Source: Molanna angustata (Eukaryota > Arthropoda > Insecta > Trichoptera > Molannidae). From it: a stretch of 64,000 bases of DNA. Below, piece by piece: positions 14,001 to 24,617 of the stretch. The notes under the pieces are model-generated. The model saw only the letters and a list, made by a program, of their open reading frames with translations, searched no databases and was not told the origin of the DNA. Numbering within the stretch: position 1 is the first letter of the stretch; each line of letters begins with the position of its first letter. Made by a program: the position numbers and the translations under genes. The stretch covers positions 34,433,372 to 34,497,371 of the forward strand of contig OY754977.1 in assembly GCA_963576475.1 (NCBI GenBank), read 5' to 3'.

Positions 14001-16343
14001 AGAGCACCAATCCACTAAAATTATGATTTCACAACATTTTTGAATGTTAATCCATGTACACAGATGGGGTAGTCCATAATATTTAACACCCAACTACAAG
14101 TCACCATATTTTTCACAAAAGCTTGTTAAAATTATTTTTTCAACGTTATCTCATAGTATGCAACATGATCAATACTCGTAGATATATTATCTCATAGTAT
14201 GCAACATGATCAATACTCGTAGATATATTATCTCATAGTATGCAACATGATCAATACTCGTAAATATATTATCTCATAGTATGCAACATGATCAATACTC
14301 TTAGATATATTATCTCATAGTATGCAACATGATCAATACTCGTAGATATATTATTGATGACGATATTTTCAACGTTATCTCATAGTATGCAACATGATTA
14401 ATACTCGTAGATACATTATCTCATAGTATGCAACATGATCAATACTCGTAGATATATTATCTCATAGTATGCAACATGATCAATACTCGTAATTATATTA
14501 TCTCATAGTATGCAACATGATCAATACTCTTAGATATATTATCTCATAGTATGCAACATGATCAATACTCGTAGATATATTATTGATGACGATATTTTCA
14601 CCTAAATGTATGTTTACTTTTCAGACACGGTTGGAATACACCCCCCGACAGTCCTCGAGCATTAACTAAAGAATCTTCTTTGCAGTACGAAGGGATCATA
14701 CCTGAAATTGATATCTACGCTATTCCAAGTCAGGAAGGTATGTCAGGAACCTATCACAATAAAATATATAATTATTTGATACTAAATACAGATGAAAATT
14801 AATATCATTCATGAATCTTTCAGGCGCTGCACGTAAGGAAATTTATTTTTTGGCTATCATCGATGTTTTGACACATTATGGAGTAAAGAAACAGGTTAGT
14901 CATTCTGTTAAGTTTTCTCTTTATTTTGATTAAACTATCATATGAGTCATAAATGTAGCATCAAAGACAGTTCAGTTGTTTCAACTGTATTTTTCACAAT
15001 CGATAAAAATCGATAAAAACTGTTTAAAATAAAAATGATTTCAAGTGAATAAACTATTAAATCAATAGTAAAACAACAAGCCATTTTGTATGATTAAATA
15101 GTAATGAGAATACTTTGTTTCAAATTAATAAATGTAAATATATAAATTTTTATCTATAGTTTGATTTTTATCGAAATCAAACTGAGCTGTTTGATGCTAT
15201 ACGACTCTACATAAACCCCCGCTTTCACCAAGGTCCCTTAGTGCAAAAATCAATTTTTTGCTACACTCAACGTAAAATTTTGTTTCACCAAACAATCTTA
15301 CCACCGTTAAGTGACGCTGGTGCATCAACTCTTAAAAGACGGTCTTTTGTGGATCAAGTCATTCATCAACGTATTTTATTACTAAAATTATTACATTTTA
15401 GCACAATATCCTCTTGTAGTTGTTGTTTCGTATCATATTTTATATTATATTTGATTTCTATATTATCCAGACATATTATTATCACAAAATACTAAGTTTT
15501 GGAAAATAGTTGAATTAGCTAGTGAAATAGACACAAGCGCGTTATTCCCAGAGCAAAATGAACAAAGTAATTTATTCATGATGTCAAAAAATTGCTTTTT
15601 GTATTTGTTTAATAAAATTCAAGTTCATTTTAAACAGCATAATAATTTATGTCAACTAAAATAATAATGGTAGTACAATGCACAGGTAGCAGGGGTAGAA
15701 TAGCAGGTATACAATATGATAGTAAACATTGTATCAGGTATACAGCGCTCGCGACCATTCACAACACTGATGGCGAACATGCCTACTGATGAGATCAAAG
15801 TAATACTTTTTTCAAACGATTTCAAAAACTTGTAAAAATTCTGAACTTCACATTTAATAATATTTGATTGACATTTTCATAAAAGAAACGATAAATGATG
15901 TGTTTTTGATTTTTATATATTTCCATATAATTTAACTTGAGTTTGTATTCCTCCACACCGGATATTTAAGGAGAGTTGAGCCTAGGGCTCAATTAAGAAT
16001 GTTGGTTTTTAGTTGGTGAAATGCAAATTCATTGAGTGATGCACTCAAGGATTTGAGTTCCAAGCAGGTATTTAGTTGATGGTCCATTTGATGTTCCTTG
16101 ATGAACATGACCAATATACTAAGTTATATATTATTACACCATATCACTCTGTACTTCCATTATATATTTAATGTGTCTGCATTGTTTATGCAATGGATAT
16201 ATTTTTTTTTAATTTAGGCTGCCAAAGCTGCAAAGACAGTCAAGTACGGAAGTAACGTGGACGGCATATCAACCTGTGATCCTGAACAGTACGGACGAAG
16301 ATTCATCGAGTTTATGACGAAAGCCATCGAGAGTATTTACTAA
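5002..16343 (+). CDS. PIP4K: Phosphatidylinositol-5-phosphate 4-kinase (PIP4K), C-terminal seven exons
   Basis: Exons read from splice sites and reading phase: 5002-5140, 6952-7082, 12716-12884, 13506-13687, 14625-14737, 14824-14894, 16218-16343 (stop TAA). All junctions are GT/AG and keep frame, giving 309 residues. The family is about 400 aa, so roughly 135 N-terminal residues lie left of the window. Motifs seen: SGARFYQSYDRLFIIKT (N-lobe beta strands), RKFDLKGSTVDREAS (catalytic DLKGS region), MDYSLLLGIHD, KEIYFLAIIDVLTHYG (metal-binding IID) and the activation-loop region AAKAAKTVKYG, with Ala where PIP5Ks have Glu, which fits type II specificity. Exon 4 carries an acidic/Ser-rich insert (ESADSDNNGLDSEDSESGSG), as in the variable loop of this family. 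Known role: makes PI(4,5)P2 from PI5P at endomembranes. All visible motifs are intact, so the gene looks functional. The introns carry a SINE, repeat B, tandem arrays and a LINE fragment. Confidence 0.95.
5540..5885 (+). repeat. Two copies of a short dispersed repeat in PIP4K intron
   Basis: Positions 5551-5632 (tcatcaaaattggcccagtcgttcagtgacaaac...) and 5805-5880 (tcatcaaaatcaatccagctgttt...cagtgacatac) are similar and both end near 'acagaagaatta(t)...atataaa'. This style of unit (cca-gctgttt-...-cacacatacagaaga) is common in moth and butterfly genomes. The open frame covering 5284-5628 is probably not a gene. Confidence 0.55.
5928..6120 (+). mobile_element. tRNA-headed SINE, family B, copy 1
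   Basis: The tRNA-like head has B box GGGTTCGATCACC (about 5985-5997). The body contains 'gtggttagttggaaga' and '(a)ataaactcaccactt', shared with 57455-57645. The GGTTGGAAGAAATTGCC...AATAAACCCGCC type tail is also found at 10491-10850, where it looks like a LINE/SINE 3' end. Confidence 0.7.
6121..6951. other. PIP4K intron, no further feature
   Basis: AT-rich, with no gene or recognised repeat. Confidence 0.5.
7083..8369. other. PIP4K intron, no feature recognised
   Basis: AT-rich intronic DNA. The open frame at 7791-8066 has no domain and looks random. Confidence 0.5.
8370..8790 (+). repeat. Composite repeat B, copy 1 (uninterrupted part)
   Basis: Begins with an 'actagttgcatgtaacacatgagatccaactgtcgatgg' type segment, goes on to 'attgaagaatatg', and ends with 'tatggaggacagtct...gaaaacaacatgatgg(tatg)n...gtatcaaactattgag'. 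The same blocks occur in the same order at 34725-34800 plus 35700-35760, and in reverse at 57190-57126 plus 52691-52479. This copy supplies the empty-site sequence for the LINE-A insertion. Confidence 0.75.
8791..9934. other. PIP4K intron, AT-rich, nothing recognised
   Basis: No domain-bearing frame. The 70-codon frame at 9600 has no recognisable family. Confidence 0.45.
9935..10480 (+). repeat. Tandem array, about 210-bp unit, 2-3 copies
   Basis: The block ATAACCCGAGTTTACGGGATAG followed by 'atgtgtagatgacaactat' starts near 10009, 10216 and 10434, with a diverged piece near 9940. Each unit also holds 'aaagttatacttagtttattgta' and two TGTCAAAA/TTTTGACA pairs. Noncoding and intronic. Confidence 0.8.
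10491..10850 (+). repeat. Triplicated LINE/SINE-tail segment, about 120-bp unit
   Basis: Three near-identical units start at 10491, 10615 and 10731. Each reads ctctg(a/g)ctggttggttggaagaaattgccgcttggcaataaacccg..., then an A/T-rich (AAATAA)n stretch and 'aaaacggtgcc'. The core is the tail found in family B SINEs and, reversed, near 39115-39160. Confidence 0.85.
10851..12400. other. PIP4K intron, mostly featureless
   Basis: AT-rich intron without coding signal. The paired palindromes are listed separately. Confidence 0.45.
11583..11667. repeat. Pair of identical 16-bp palindromes within a short inverted frame
   Basis: GGTACGGATCCGTACC occurs at 11589-11604 and 11634-11649. Each copy is followed by CGT(a/g)AGCACACGA. 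The pair is framed by ACCTCT on the left and AGAGGT on the right. Function unknown; it could be the end structure of a small mobile element. Confidence 0.7.
12403..12429. repeat. (CA)n microsatellite
   Basis: A short run of about 13 CA units in a PIP4K intron. Confidence 0.95.
12530..12625 (+). mobile_element. Fragment of a LINE 3' end
   Basis: The + strand reads VRDREELNEVITDIGELD then MAPQKKKIII, with a (GAA)n-type tail. This resembles the C-terminal 'DRE-W...' end and GAA tail of the RTE-like elements in this window. It is short and only tentatively assigned. Confidence 0.4.
13860..14090 (-). mobile_element. Reverse-transcriptase fragment, LINE family C (CR1/Jockey-like)
   Basis: The minus strand contains LVDWCSISPHSINLGVPQG followed by ILSPTLF, the GVPQGSxLSPxLF motif of non-LTR reverse transcriptases. 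DNA identity to 41529-41700 is evident along about 170 bp, so both are copies of one family. Frameshifted and dead, in a PIP4K intron. Confidence 0.75.
14143..14601 (+). repeat. 41-bp minisatellite with 229-bp higher-order repeat
   Basis: Units (ctcatagtatgcaacatgat... ) start near 14151, 14192, 14233, 14274 and 14315. After a spacer (attgatgacgatattttcaacgt) a second block of five starts near 14380. Variants at unit positions 3 (cgtaa) and 4 (cttag) recur in both blocks, so the five-unit block was duplicated as a whole. It lies immediately before PIP4K exon 14625-14737. Confidence 0.92.
14895..16217. other. Last PIP4K intron, no repeat recognised
   Basis: AT-rich. The open frame at 15241-15495 has no domain and is not supported as an exon. 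Confidence 0.45.
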
Positions 16344-16397
16344 ATAACGTTAACATATTAACAAAATCTTGTTGAATTTGATCGGTTATTACTGTTG

Positions 16398-16403
16398 AAT
16401 AAA
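16398..16403 (+). promoter_or_regulatory. Candidate PIP4K polyadenylation signal
   Basis: AATAAA lies 55 bp after the stop codon. Further AATAAA sites follow (for example in the 16780-16790 and 17760s regions), so the true 3' end is not fixed. Confidence 0.45.
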
Positions 16404-19019
16404 TGGAGTATTTATTTGGTCATGGCCAAAGAGATTGAACATTGGAGTGCGAGGACAGCAATTTATACTTAGAACTAAGTTGCTGCTAAATTGTCACATG
16501 TTTTTACTAAATCTCGACACACGGTATATTGACACTATCCATCCACTCTGTTTATGTCATTTTCAATATCTTTGGATCGGTACATATGTTGATATGTATG
16601 TATGTTGTTTGGAAATGTTTTTTTTTGTATAATATAGATTAATATATATATTTAAATGTATTGCTGCGGGGCAGCATTTGAACGATAAGGATAAATCTTT
16701 TGTGAAGATCGCCGGTATCTCGGTGACAGTGTACGTGATGCGTCCATTTTGTGAATGTTTTATCAGTGCACCAATTCAAAATAAATATTATCGCTACTCA
16801 AACATAGATGGAAATGTGTTAATTAAATGACAGTGTCTATTTTGTGACACAAGCACATTATAACATGTCTATGGACGCATCATTTACATTCTGTTTATGA
16901 TGTAATTTGTAAAGAAACAATTATCATTGCTACTATCATTCGACGGCGGCACCTCTATATTATAACAATATTAATATATATATATGAAATAATTGTCTTT
17001 CCACTTTTTTATAATGTTGATTGAATGTTAATTGTGTATAAATATAAGTATTGATTCCGCAATAATTAAGTGGACAATGTATAATCGGTGTAATATAACA
17101 TAACCTCACATTTGATGAGCATACAAATGGAGATATTATTTAATATGTTAATTATTCCTAGTGAAAAATTTGAAACTTTTTGAATTAAAAAATATTCATA
17201 TCTTGGCTTATGTGTTAGTCGGGAATCAATATGGGTTCGTGTCTCCAGACAGATCAATACTACTTACTTTTAATGTTGCATCTTCATTTTTGGATACAGT
17301 GAAACCACATTCAATTTAACTCTCCAATACTATTAAATAGTGGTCAGTTGTCGTTTCTCATTTTTCAAATATATATATATTTTTTTAACGGGTACATTGT
17401 TGAGAATGTATACTATGAATTTTGTCTTGTTGGTTCAATGTGTTATGGCATTTGGCTCACTATCAAATTTTGTGTGTGTCAGCCCAGACTATGTATGTGT
17501 AAGTTAAAGTAAATTGAAATTGATTAGTTTTCCCTAGAATTGAAAAAAAATATTGACCCATGTTCCATGATCTTTAACATCAATTATTTGTGTATGGCGT
17601 ACTATCAAATTTGCATCTGTACAGTCCAAAGTATAAGTTAAATCAAAATCAAATTGATGTCATAACATGTGTCAAATACTTAGCAAAATAATATAATTTC
17701 TTCTCTGTGGTTTCATCTGTTAAAAAAGTGACAACTCACTTGGTTGTACTGTGTGATATAAAAATAAAATATAGATATTCACAATGGATGTTTGAGAAAG
17801 AGTGATATTTTAAGAAATGTTCAGAGAAAGATTTAATAAACATGAGTTGCAAGAAGTATTTTGTGAATGTATTTCTATATTTGGTCTTTGAATAACTCTG
17901 ACTGTTTACTTCAAGTCTTTTTTAGCTTATTGGTTATTTATTTTTATTCACAGCGAAACCTCCAATTTATCTTTGATAACCGCCAAGAAATAAATGTCAA
18001 ATGAAGAAAAATCATTTCATTGTTGTTTATATTTAACCTTTCAGCGCTCGCGTGCGGTTTGTGAGTCCGCAGTGAACTTATTTTACTGATTAAGCGCTAA
18101 CTATACAAAATAGACAATTATGCTTGCGAGTGAAGTATGTCCCCTCAGTACCCCAGTGGCATTCGTCGCAAGCGCACGTGTTTTTTTGTTTATATTTGCA
18201 GTCTCAGGTTCCGCATGCCACTGCTTGTGTACTAGAAAAATCTCCTGAGTAATATTGAGAGCTGGGTGAGTATTTCATGATGTTTGTATCATGAAATACT
18301 GTCATATAATATCTAAACGTAATAAAAATTAACACTAAGAAAGAAAATTTTATCTTGTTTCGTTATTATGTTTCTTTATAGCGTTTCCTTGTGTCAGATG
18401 TCTAAAAAATTTAGATTTCACAGACTGTTACACTATTACGTACAAATTAAAAAGTGATTACCAATTAATGTTTTCTTAATTGTTATATGATAAAAGACTT
18501 TTTTATTATATGCTATATACAATATCATGAAATATTCAGTCGTCTTCTAAAACCAGATGTTCGGTGCAAGGTTATAACTACTGGAAGGTTAATATCAATT
18601 TCTTTTAATATGTGTTTAATGAAATAATGATAAATGGAATGTTGTTATCAAAGTTTTAATTTACAATTATTTGGTCTAAAATATCTTAACTTATAATACA
18701 AAATAGATGATTTTCTTCATAAATTCTTCTTTTTCTTCATAAGTTCTTAATGCTAAAAGTCAATCAATGATCAATTAAAAAAAATCAATAATAAAGTATT
18801 AAAATTGAAATAAAAAAAAAAATAATTAGATTTTGTACTGTTATTTGTGTTCACGGAAGAACAGATTTATTTCCATTGACAAGTACCACCACCATTTATT
18901 TTTTAGTTTTGTTTCTTATCACATTCGGAATCTGGAAATAGCACAAAAAATTAAATAAGGTGATGTGGAGGTTTTCCGTATTATTGTTACATTAATAATT
19001 ATAATATGAACACATATTT
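16404..19019. other. PIP4K 3' flank, intergenic
   Basis: Probably 3' UTR at first, then AT-rich intergenic DNA. A GC-richer patch at 18030-18260 (cgctcgcgtgcggtttgtgagtccgc...) looks like an unidentified repeat. No gene is seen. Confidence 0.4.
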
Positions 19020-19215
19020 GGATGGGTGGATGGCAGAGCGGTTAGCGCGCTGGGTTAGTAATCCAGTGGTCGCGAGTTCGAATCCTGCCTCGACCGATCT
19101 CGTTCACCTATAGGACAAGCATTTATGCTTAGTTTAGGGAACGTAGGAAGATGTATATGTACTTGTTTAACAAGGACATATTCATTTTTTTATTAAAAAA
19201 AAAAAAAAATATATA
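19020..19215 (+). mobile_element. tRNA-derived SINE, family A, copy 3
   Basis: Head 'gatgggtggatggcagagcggttagcgcgctggg', B box GAGTTCGAATCC, anticodon arm CTGGG-TTAGTAA-TCCAG (AGT, Thr-type), full body TTCACCTATAGGACAAGCATTTATGC... and a long A-tail. Confidence 0.92.
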
Positions 19216-20590
19216 TATATTCCACAACGAACTTATTCGACTTCCGACGATCATTTTGGCTTACAACTGGTTGATATGGCCTTGTAAGCCGTAACGGTCC
19301 TCATAAGTCAAATAAATGTGTTGTGGAATGTGTTGTACATGTTCATATTTATCATAATTATTATGGAATTCTACAGTTTGGAAGCCGTGTCAATCTACAG
19401 ATTGAAAACGTTGTTATTGTTACATGTTTTATAAAAAAAGTAGTATAATTTCACACCTGCAAATATGATATTATTTGCCGAAATTAAGAAATATTTGTTA
19501 TTTATATAAAGTAATTAATATGTAAATCATAAAATCATTTATGCCATCAAATTAATTTTAATTGATTATATTGTTCAAATAGTATTGTTGCAGGAAAATG
19601 TAAATTCCACGGTTTATGTATACAAATGTCTTCGTAGTTCAAATATAAAATACTCAACTTTTAGGAATCAAAAAGTTTGACGGTAAAAAAAATGTCTCTT
19701 GCTGAAAAATAAAATGAGATAAAATTTAAACTTGATTGCATCAACGGAAAAACAAAATTAATAAATGTTATTTATAATTCCTGTTATTGTTGCAATAACT
19801 TGACAAATAACTTAATAACTATGTGCAATACTATGTGTATTTACAATATATGTAAGGCAATATATCTGTCATAATAATATGTGTATTATTTTGTTAGTTA
19901 TTTTTTTATTTACATCAATATTTCATTTAAGATGCGTTCATTCATATAAGATGCGTTTGGATGAAATATATACTGTCAACCTTGGCATCTTCAAAATAAT
20001 ATGAGTATACAACCCAAAGAGAACCACTAGCACTGTCAAATAATTTTAAATTTTCACTTAACTATCGCTATACTTGTGCATTACCTTACGCTCTTTTTGT
20101 ATATAAAGCTGAAGTTTGTCTACAAATGAGGTTTAGATCAACTTGTGATAACGGTTTTAGTACAAAAAGGCTCTCAAAATTAAATAAATGACCTCTTCAC
20201 AGGCGTGGATCGCACACTATTGACTAATTCAATCAATTAAGCTAGATAAGAAGAGCAAGTAATCAAATGTAATCAGTAAGCTCTTGGGATGATCTCGTAT
20301 CGTTAAACACTTTTTGTTTTTGAAGGAGGCATCACTTAACACTACAATTAACATGAATTCTCTGATTAAATTATTCTAGAATATACAGTGTCTATTAAAA
20401 GTGATATCTGTAAACCATAGATTTATTTATCATATATGTAAGTACATACTTAAAAAAAAGTAAAACTACACAGTAAAATAATAATATTGAAAAAAATTTG
20501 AAGTAAACCATTTTATTATTTTTTAATTATATTGCATCGACCTTTAGTCAGATTACAGATGTTGTCTATTGCAGTGATTGCTATGTTTAT
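19216..20590. other. Intergenic AT-rich DNA
   Basis: Nothing recognised. Confidence 0.5.
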
Positions 20591-20596
20591 TTGATA

Positions 20597-21087
20597 GTGT
20601 TAATTGCTATGGAATAATCTGGTACTGCAGTACGAGACAGTTGAAGTGTTAATTGCTATTGAATAATCTGGTACTGCAGTACGAGACAGTTGAAGTGTTA
20701 ATTGCTATGGAATAATCTGGTACTGCAGTACGAGACAGTTGAAGTGTTAATTGCTATGGAATAATCTGGTACTGCAGTACGAGACAGTTGAAGTGTTAAT
20801 TGCTATGGAATAATCTGGTACTGCAGTACGAGACAGTTGAAGTGTTAATTGCTATGGAATAATCTGGTACTGCAGTACGAGACAGTTGAAGTGTTAATTG
20901 CTATGGAATAATCTGGTACTGCAGTACGAGACAGTTGAAGTGTTAATTGCTATGGAATAATCTGGTACTGCAGTACGAGACAGTTGAAGTGTTAATTGCT
21001 ATGGAATAATCTGGTACTGCAGTACGAGACAGTTGAAGTGTTAATTGCTATGGAATAATCTGGTACTGCAGTACGAGACAGTTGAAG
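20597..21087. repeat. 49-bp minisatellite, 10 copies
   Basis: The unit begins GTGTTAATTGCTATGGAATA and ends ACGAGACAGTTGAA. 491 bp equals almost exactly ten units, nearly identical except for one G to T in the second. Every unit contains the 12-bp palindrome GTACTGCAGTAC (PstI site). Confidence 0.96.
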
Positions 21088-21647
21088 AACTATGTCATGG
21101 AAAGAATTATCACGCTATTAGACTCTCCAAATGCATCTTTTTATTGTTGAACTGAACTCTCCATGAACATGTCCCATTATTATATTCGCGATGTCATTTT
21201 GTAAGTTTGTTTGTACGACTCTCGAGTTGATAGTTTTTAAGAATATTCAATATATAAATTAAGATATGTAAAATTATTACCTAATGTATAAAAATATTTT
21301 TTATGTGTTGGCTATGTTTGTATTTTTACCGTTTTATAATTCGCATAATATTATTATGTATCATTTGTATATATAATCTAAAACGAAAACCATTTTAAAC
21401 CATGAATTTTTTTTTTCAAGTTGTCATGTATGTATTTGACAAAAAAATTTAATACACATGAAGAATTGTCATATTTTAGATATTTGAATGTGATCTTGTT
21501 GTCTTTTGTGTTCAAATATTTGGCTATAATTTTTATATCGATGAATTTGAGTCAACAATTAAATAAACGTATTACCTCGACCGTATCGAATCTGTATTTC
21601 TTATAATAAAATAGATACATGTAAATTATTACCCAGTTACAAATTTT
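21088..21647. other. Intergenic AT-rich DNA between two minisatellites
   Basis: No gene recognised. The 21421-21606 frame has no domain. Confidence 0.5.
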
Positions 21648-22116
21648 AAACTTGTCCATACTACACACACTTATCCTAATTAATTTAAACTTGTCCATAC
21701 TACACACACTTATCCTAATTAATTTAAACTTGTCCATACTACACACACTTATCCTAATTAATTTAAACTTGTCCATACTACACACACTTATCCTAATTAA
21801 TTTAAACTTGTCCATACTACACACACTTATCCTAATTAATTTAAACTTGTCCATACTACACACACTTATCCTAATTAATTTAAACTTGTCCATACTACAC
21901 ACACTTATCCTAATTAATTTAAACTTGTCCATACTACACACACTTATCCTAATTAATTTAAACTTGTCCATACTACACACACTTATCCTAATTAATTTAA
22001 ACTTGTCCATACTACACACACTTATCCTAATTAATTTAAACTTGTCCATACTACACACACTTATCCTAATTAATTTAAACTTGTCCATACTACACACACT
22101 TATCCTAATTAATTTA
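21648..22116. repeat. 39-bp minisatellite, 12 copies
   Basis: The unit begins AAACTTGTCCATACTACACA and ends TTATCCTAATTAATTT. Copies appear identical. Because 39 is divisible by 3, both strands stay open (13-residue repeats SILHTLILINLNL and MDKFKLIRISVCS). These frames are by-products of the repeat and not supported as genes. Confidence 0.96.
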
Positions 22117-24617
22117 TTTAATTATTGTCTATGATGAAAGCTGAAATATTTTAATAGAAATTAATAATAATATATAGTATAGTTGTTGTAGTATTTTGAT
22201 TTCATACAAATTTTATTGAAATGCAGTTTTGGGAAGACAAAATTTTTAACAATTTGATGAGATCAAAGCATTCAGATTTTGATCTTTGTTGAAATAACCA
22301 TAGCCTCATTATCCCATTTGAGAATGAGAGGCGTATATAATAAAGCTACCTTTTATCTATATTAAAATGGTAGCTCTACGGTTATAAAAATTTATCCAGT
22401 TAGAAATCTGCTCAATATTTTTTATGAATTGTGTGTCTATATTTGCAATTGCTGGATCCAGCGCTGCCGATCCGCAATCAGTTCATTTTCCAAATAATGG
22501 CGTAAAATACTACGTTGATTTGTCAAGACATTAAGATTCCGTGCAAAATTGTAAAACTCTTACAATTAAATCTTAATTTTTAGTAAAAAAGTTATAATAA
22601 CAGTATCTATGTAAGACATTTGGAGATTTACCAATATTGAAAAAGTCATTGCCTTGGAGAAATGTTTTGCTTATTGTACAAAAACATTAATCAATATAAT
22701 AATTTTACATGCAAAAAAATAAAGACGATTAATAAGAGATATGTCTTATTCATACTATTTTCAACTGACTAAAATATACTTATAAATATGAATACAACTA
22801 AGTTGTCTTATATTTATGAGAATATTTTAGTTTTTACTAGTAAATGGATTGCTGGATACAGCAATTTTTAAGAAAATCTACAAAAATCCATATAGATTAA
22901 AATCCCTAGTTGTTTGATTTTAAAATATGTTTAACATTATGATGAAATCTATTTTTTTTTTGTTTCATGTGTCAATACAGTTTTTAATTGTATTTTATAA
23001 CAATTCAACTTGATAATATGTTATATTATTTTTATTTTTTGTAATGATAATTATGTAATTAACTCTTTAGATTATGTTATCTGGTAAATATTACTATATT
23101 GTAATGTAAACAATTTATTTTTAAGCATTATTATAACATATTTGCTTTTTCTCTAGTCTTTTGTACTGTGAATTTTTGTAAATTTTAAATTTATTAATGA
23201 TGTTGTTGAATTTGCTTTATATTATTGGCAAACATAAAAATACACAAATACTTGCGTACAATTAACATCCTTTATGAGTTGCTGTATTGCCGTTACTGAA
23301 TTAATAATAATTTCAATACTAAGCAATATTTTGTGAACAATAATTGAATGTTAATTTGAAACTTTTTTTAGAACATTTCATTCTCTTTGAATGTGACTAC
23401 ATAATTTTTAATTGTTTTATATATCAATTGCGCATATTTTTGTTCATATGTATTAATTTGTTTATTCGAATAATAAACAATAATAATAATATATTGTTGT
23501 TGTGGATCGTTTTTTCAGTATCAATTATATATTCATTATTTTCTAAATTTTATAAAAATCAATAATTATTACTATTATTTAATCCAATGTCGAAAAAGGA
23601 ACAGGTTATTTATGATTCCAATTAAACAGATTAAAAACTATTGAAACGATTACATTTATTTCTTTGTCTTTTTATTTCATCCATATTTGATAATAATATT
23701 ATGATGTTAACATAATATATAAGTATTGAATGTCTACAATTTAAAACGTTGCTTACTTTGCCTATTTTATCTTTAAACTGCATTATCGGTAAAATAAAAT
23801 AAATTGTGTAAAAAAAATAATCAGCAATGTGTCTAGTTTGATGCTATTCAAACAATATCAAAATTATGTGTTTAGATGTCATGATGATTTTATAATAATA
23901 TATTATGTAAGCTGGATTGTTTTCTTTGATACAAATGTCAGGTGCTGTATAATTTGGATAAATCAAAAAGTTGAAGCAAATTCAATTGTATTGTTTGTAC
24001 TTAACTATTTTATTTATAATTATAATAATAAACACTTTTACAAAATAATCATCCGTAATATCCAACTATAATTTTCAAATCGCATTATTAAATGGTTGCA
24101 AATTTCACAAATTGTAGTTCTTAAACAAAGCAATCGTTAACTATATCACATAGCGATAATGTTCCGCAACAAAAGCTGTGCAGCTAATGAATTTGAGATT
24201 ACATTTTGATAGTAAAGAAGTTACAAGTCTTCTGAAACAAACGAAACGATTTTCCTTATGACAAAATTAATAAAGCAACGATCCAGCAAATATAATTATT
24301 TTATGAAATATTTCACAATTATTATATATATTATGTTCAAAGTTGCTTTTTTGTTGTATTTGTATATAGACATGCCATTAGTTTGGTCTGAATTACTCCT
24401 CGATGTTTGCCAATTAATTATGTATTTTTTTATTTACTAAACTCGCTAGTAAGATTGTGAAGTCTGCGTTTGAAATAGGAAAGACTACGATCGATTGTTG
24501 AAAGCATTGCGTTCAGCTTTTTGCTTGAATTAAAAAATAAAAATCATTTTTGTGAGTGAGATATTATAAATACCATTCTGAAATACTTCAAATAAATCAC
24601 AATTTTATTTTATTAAT
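22117..24617. other. Long AT-rich intergenic stretch
   Basis: About 2.5 kb without a recognisable gene or repeat. Several open frames rich in Ile/Phe/Tyr/Asn reflect composition only. Confidence 0.5.

Noticed and set aside
21552..22134. 181- and 160-codon frames with 13-residue repeats
   Set aside because: They arise from a 39-bp minisatellite whose period is divisible by three; both strands are equally open and no gene context exists.
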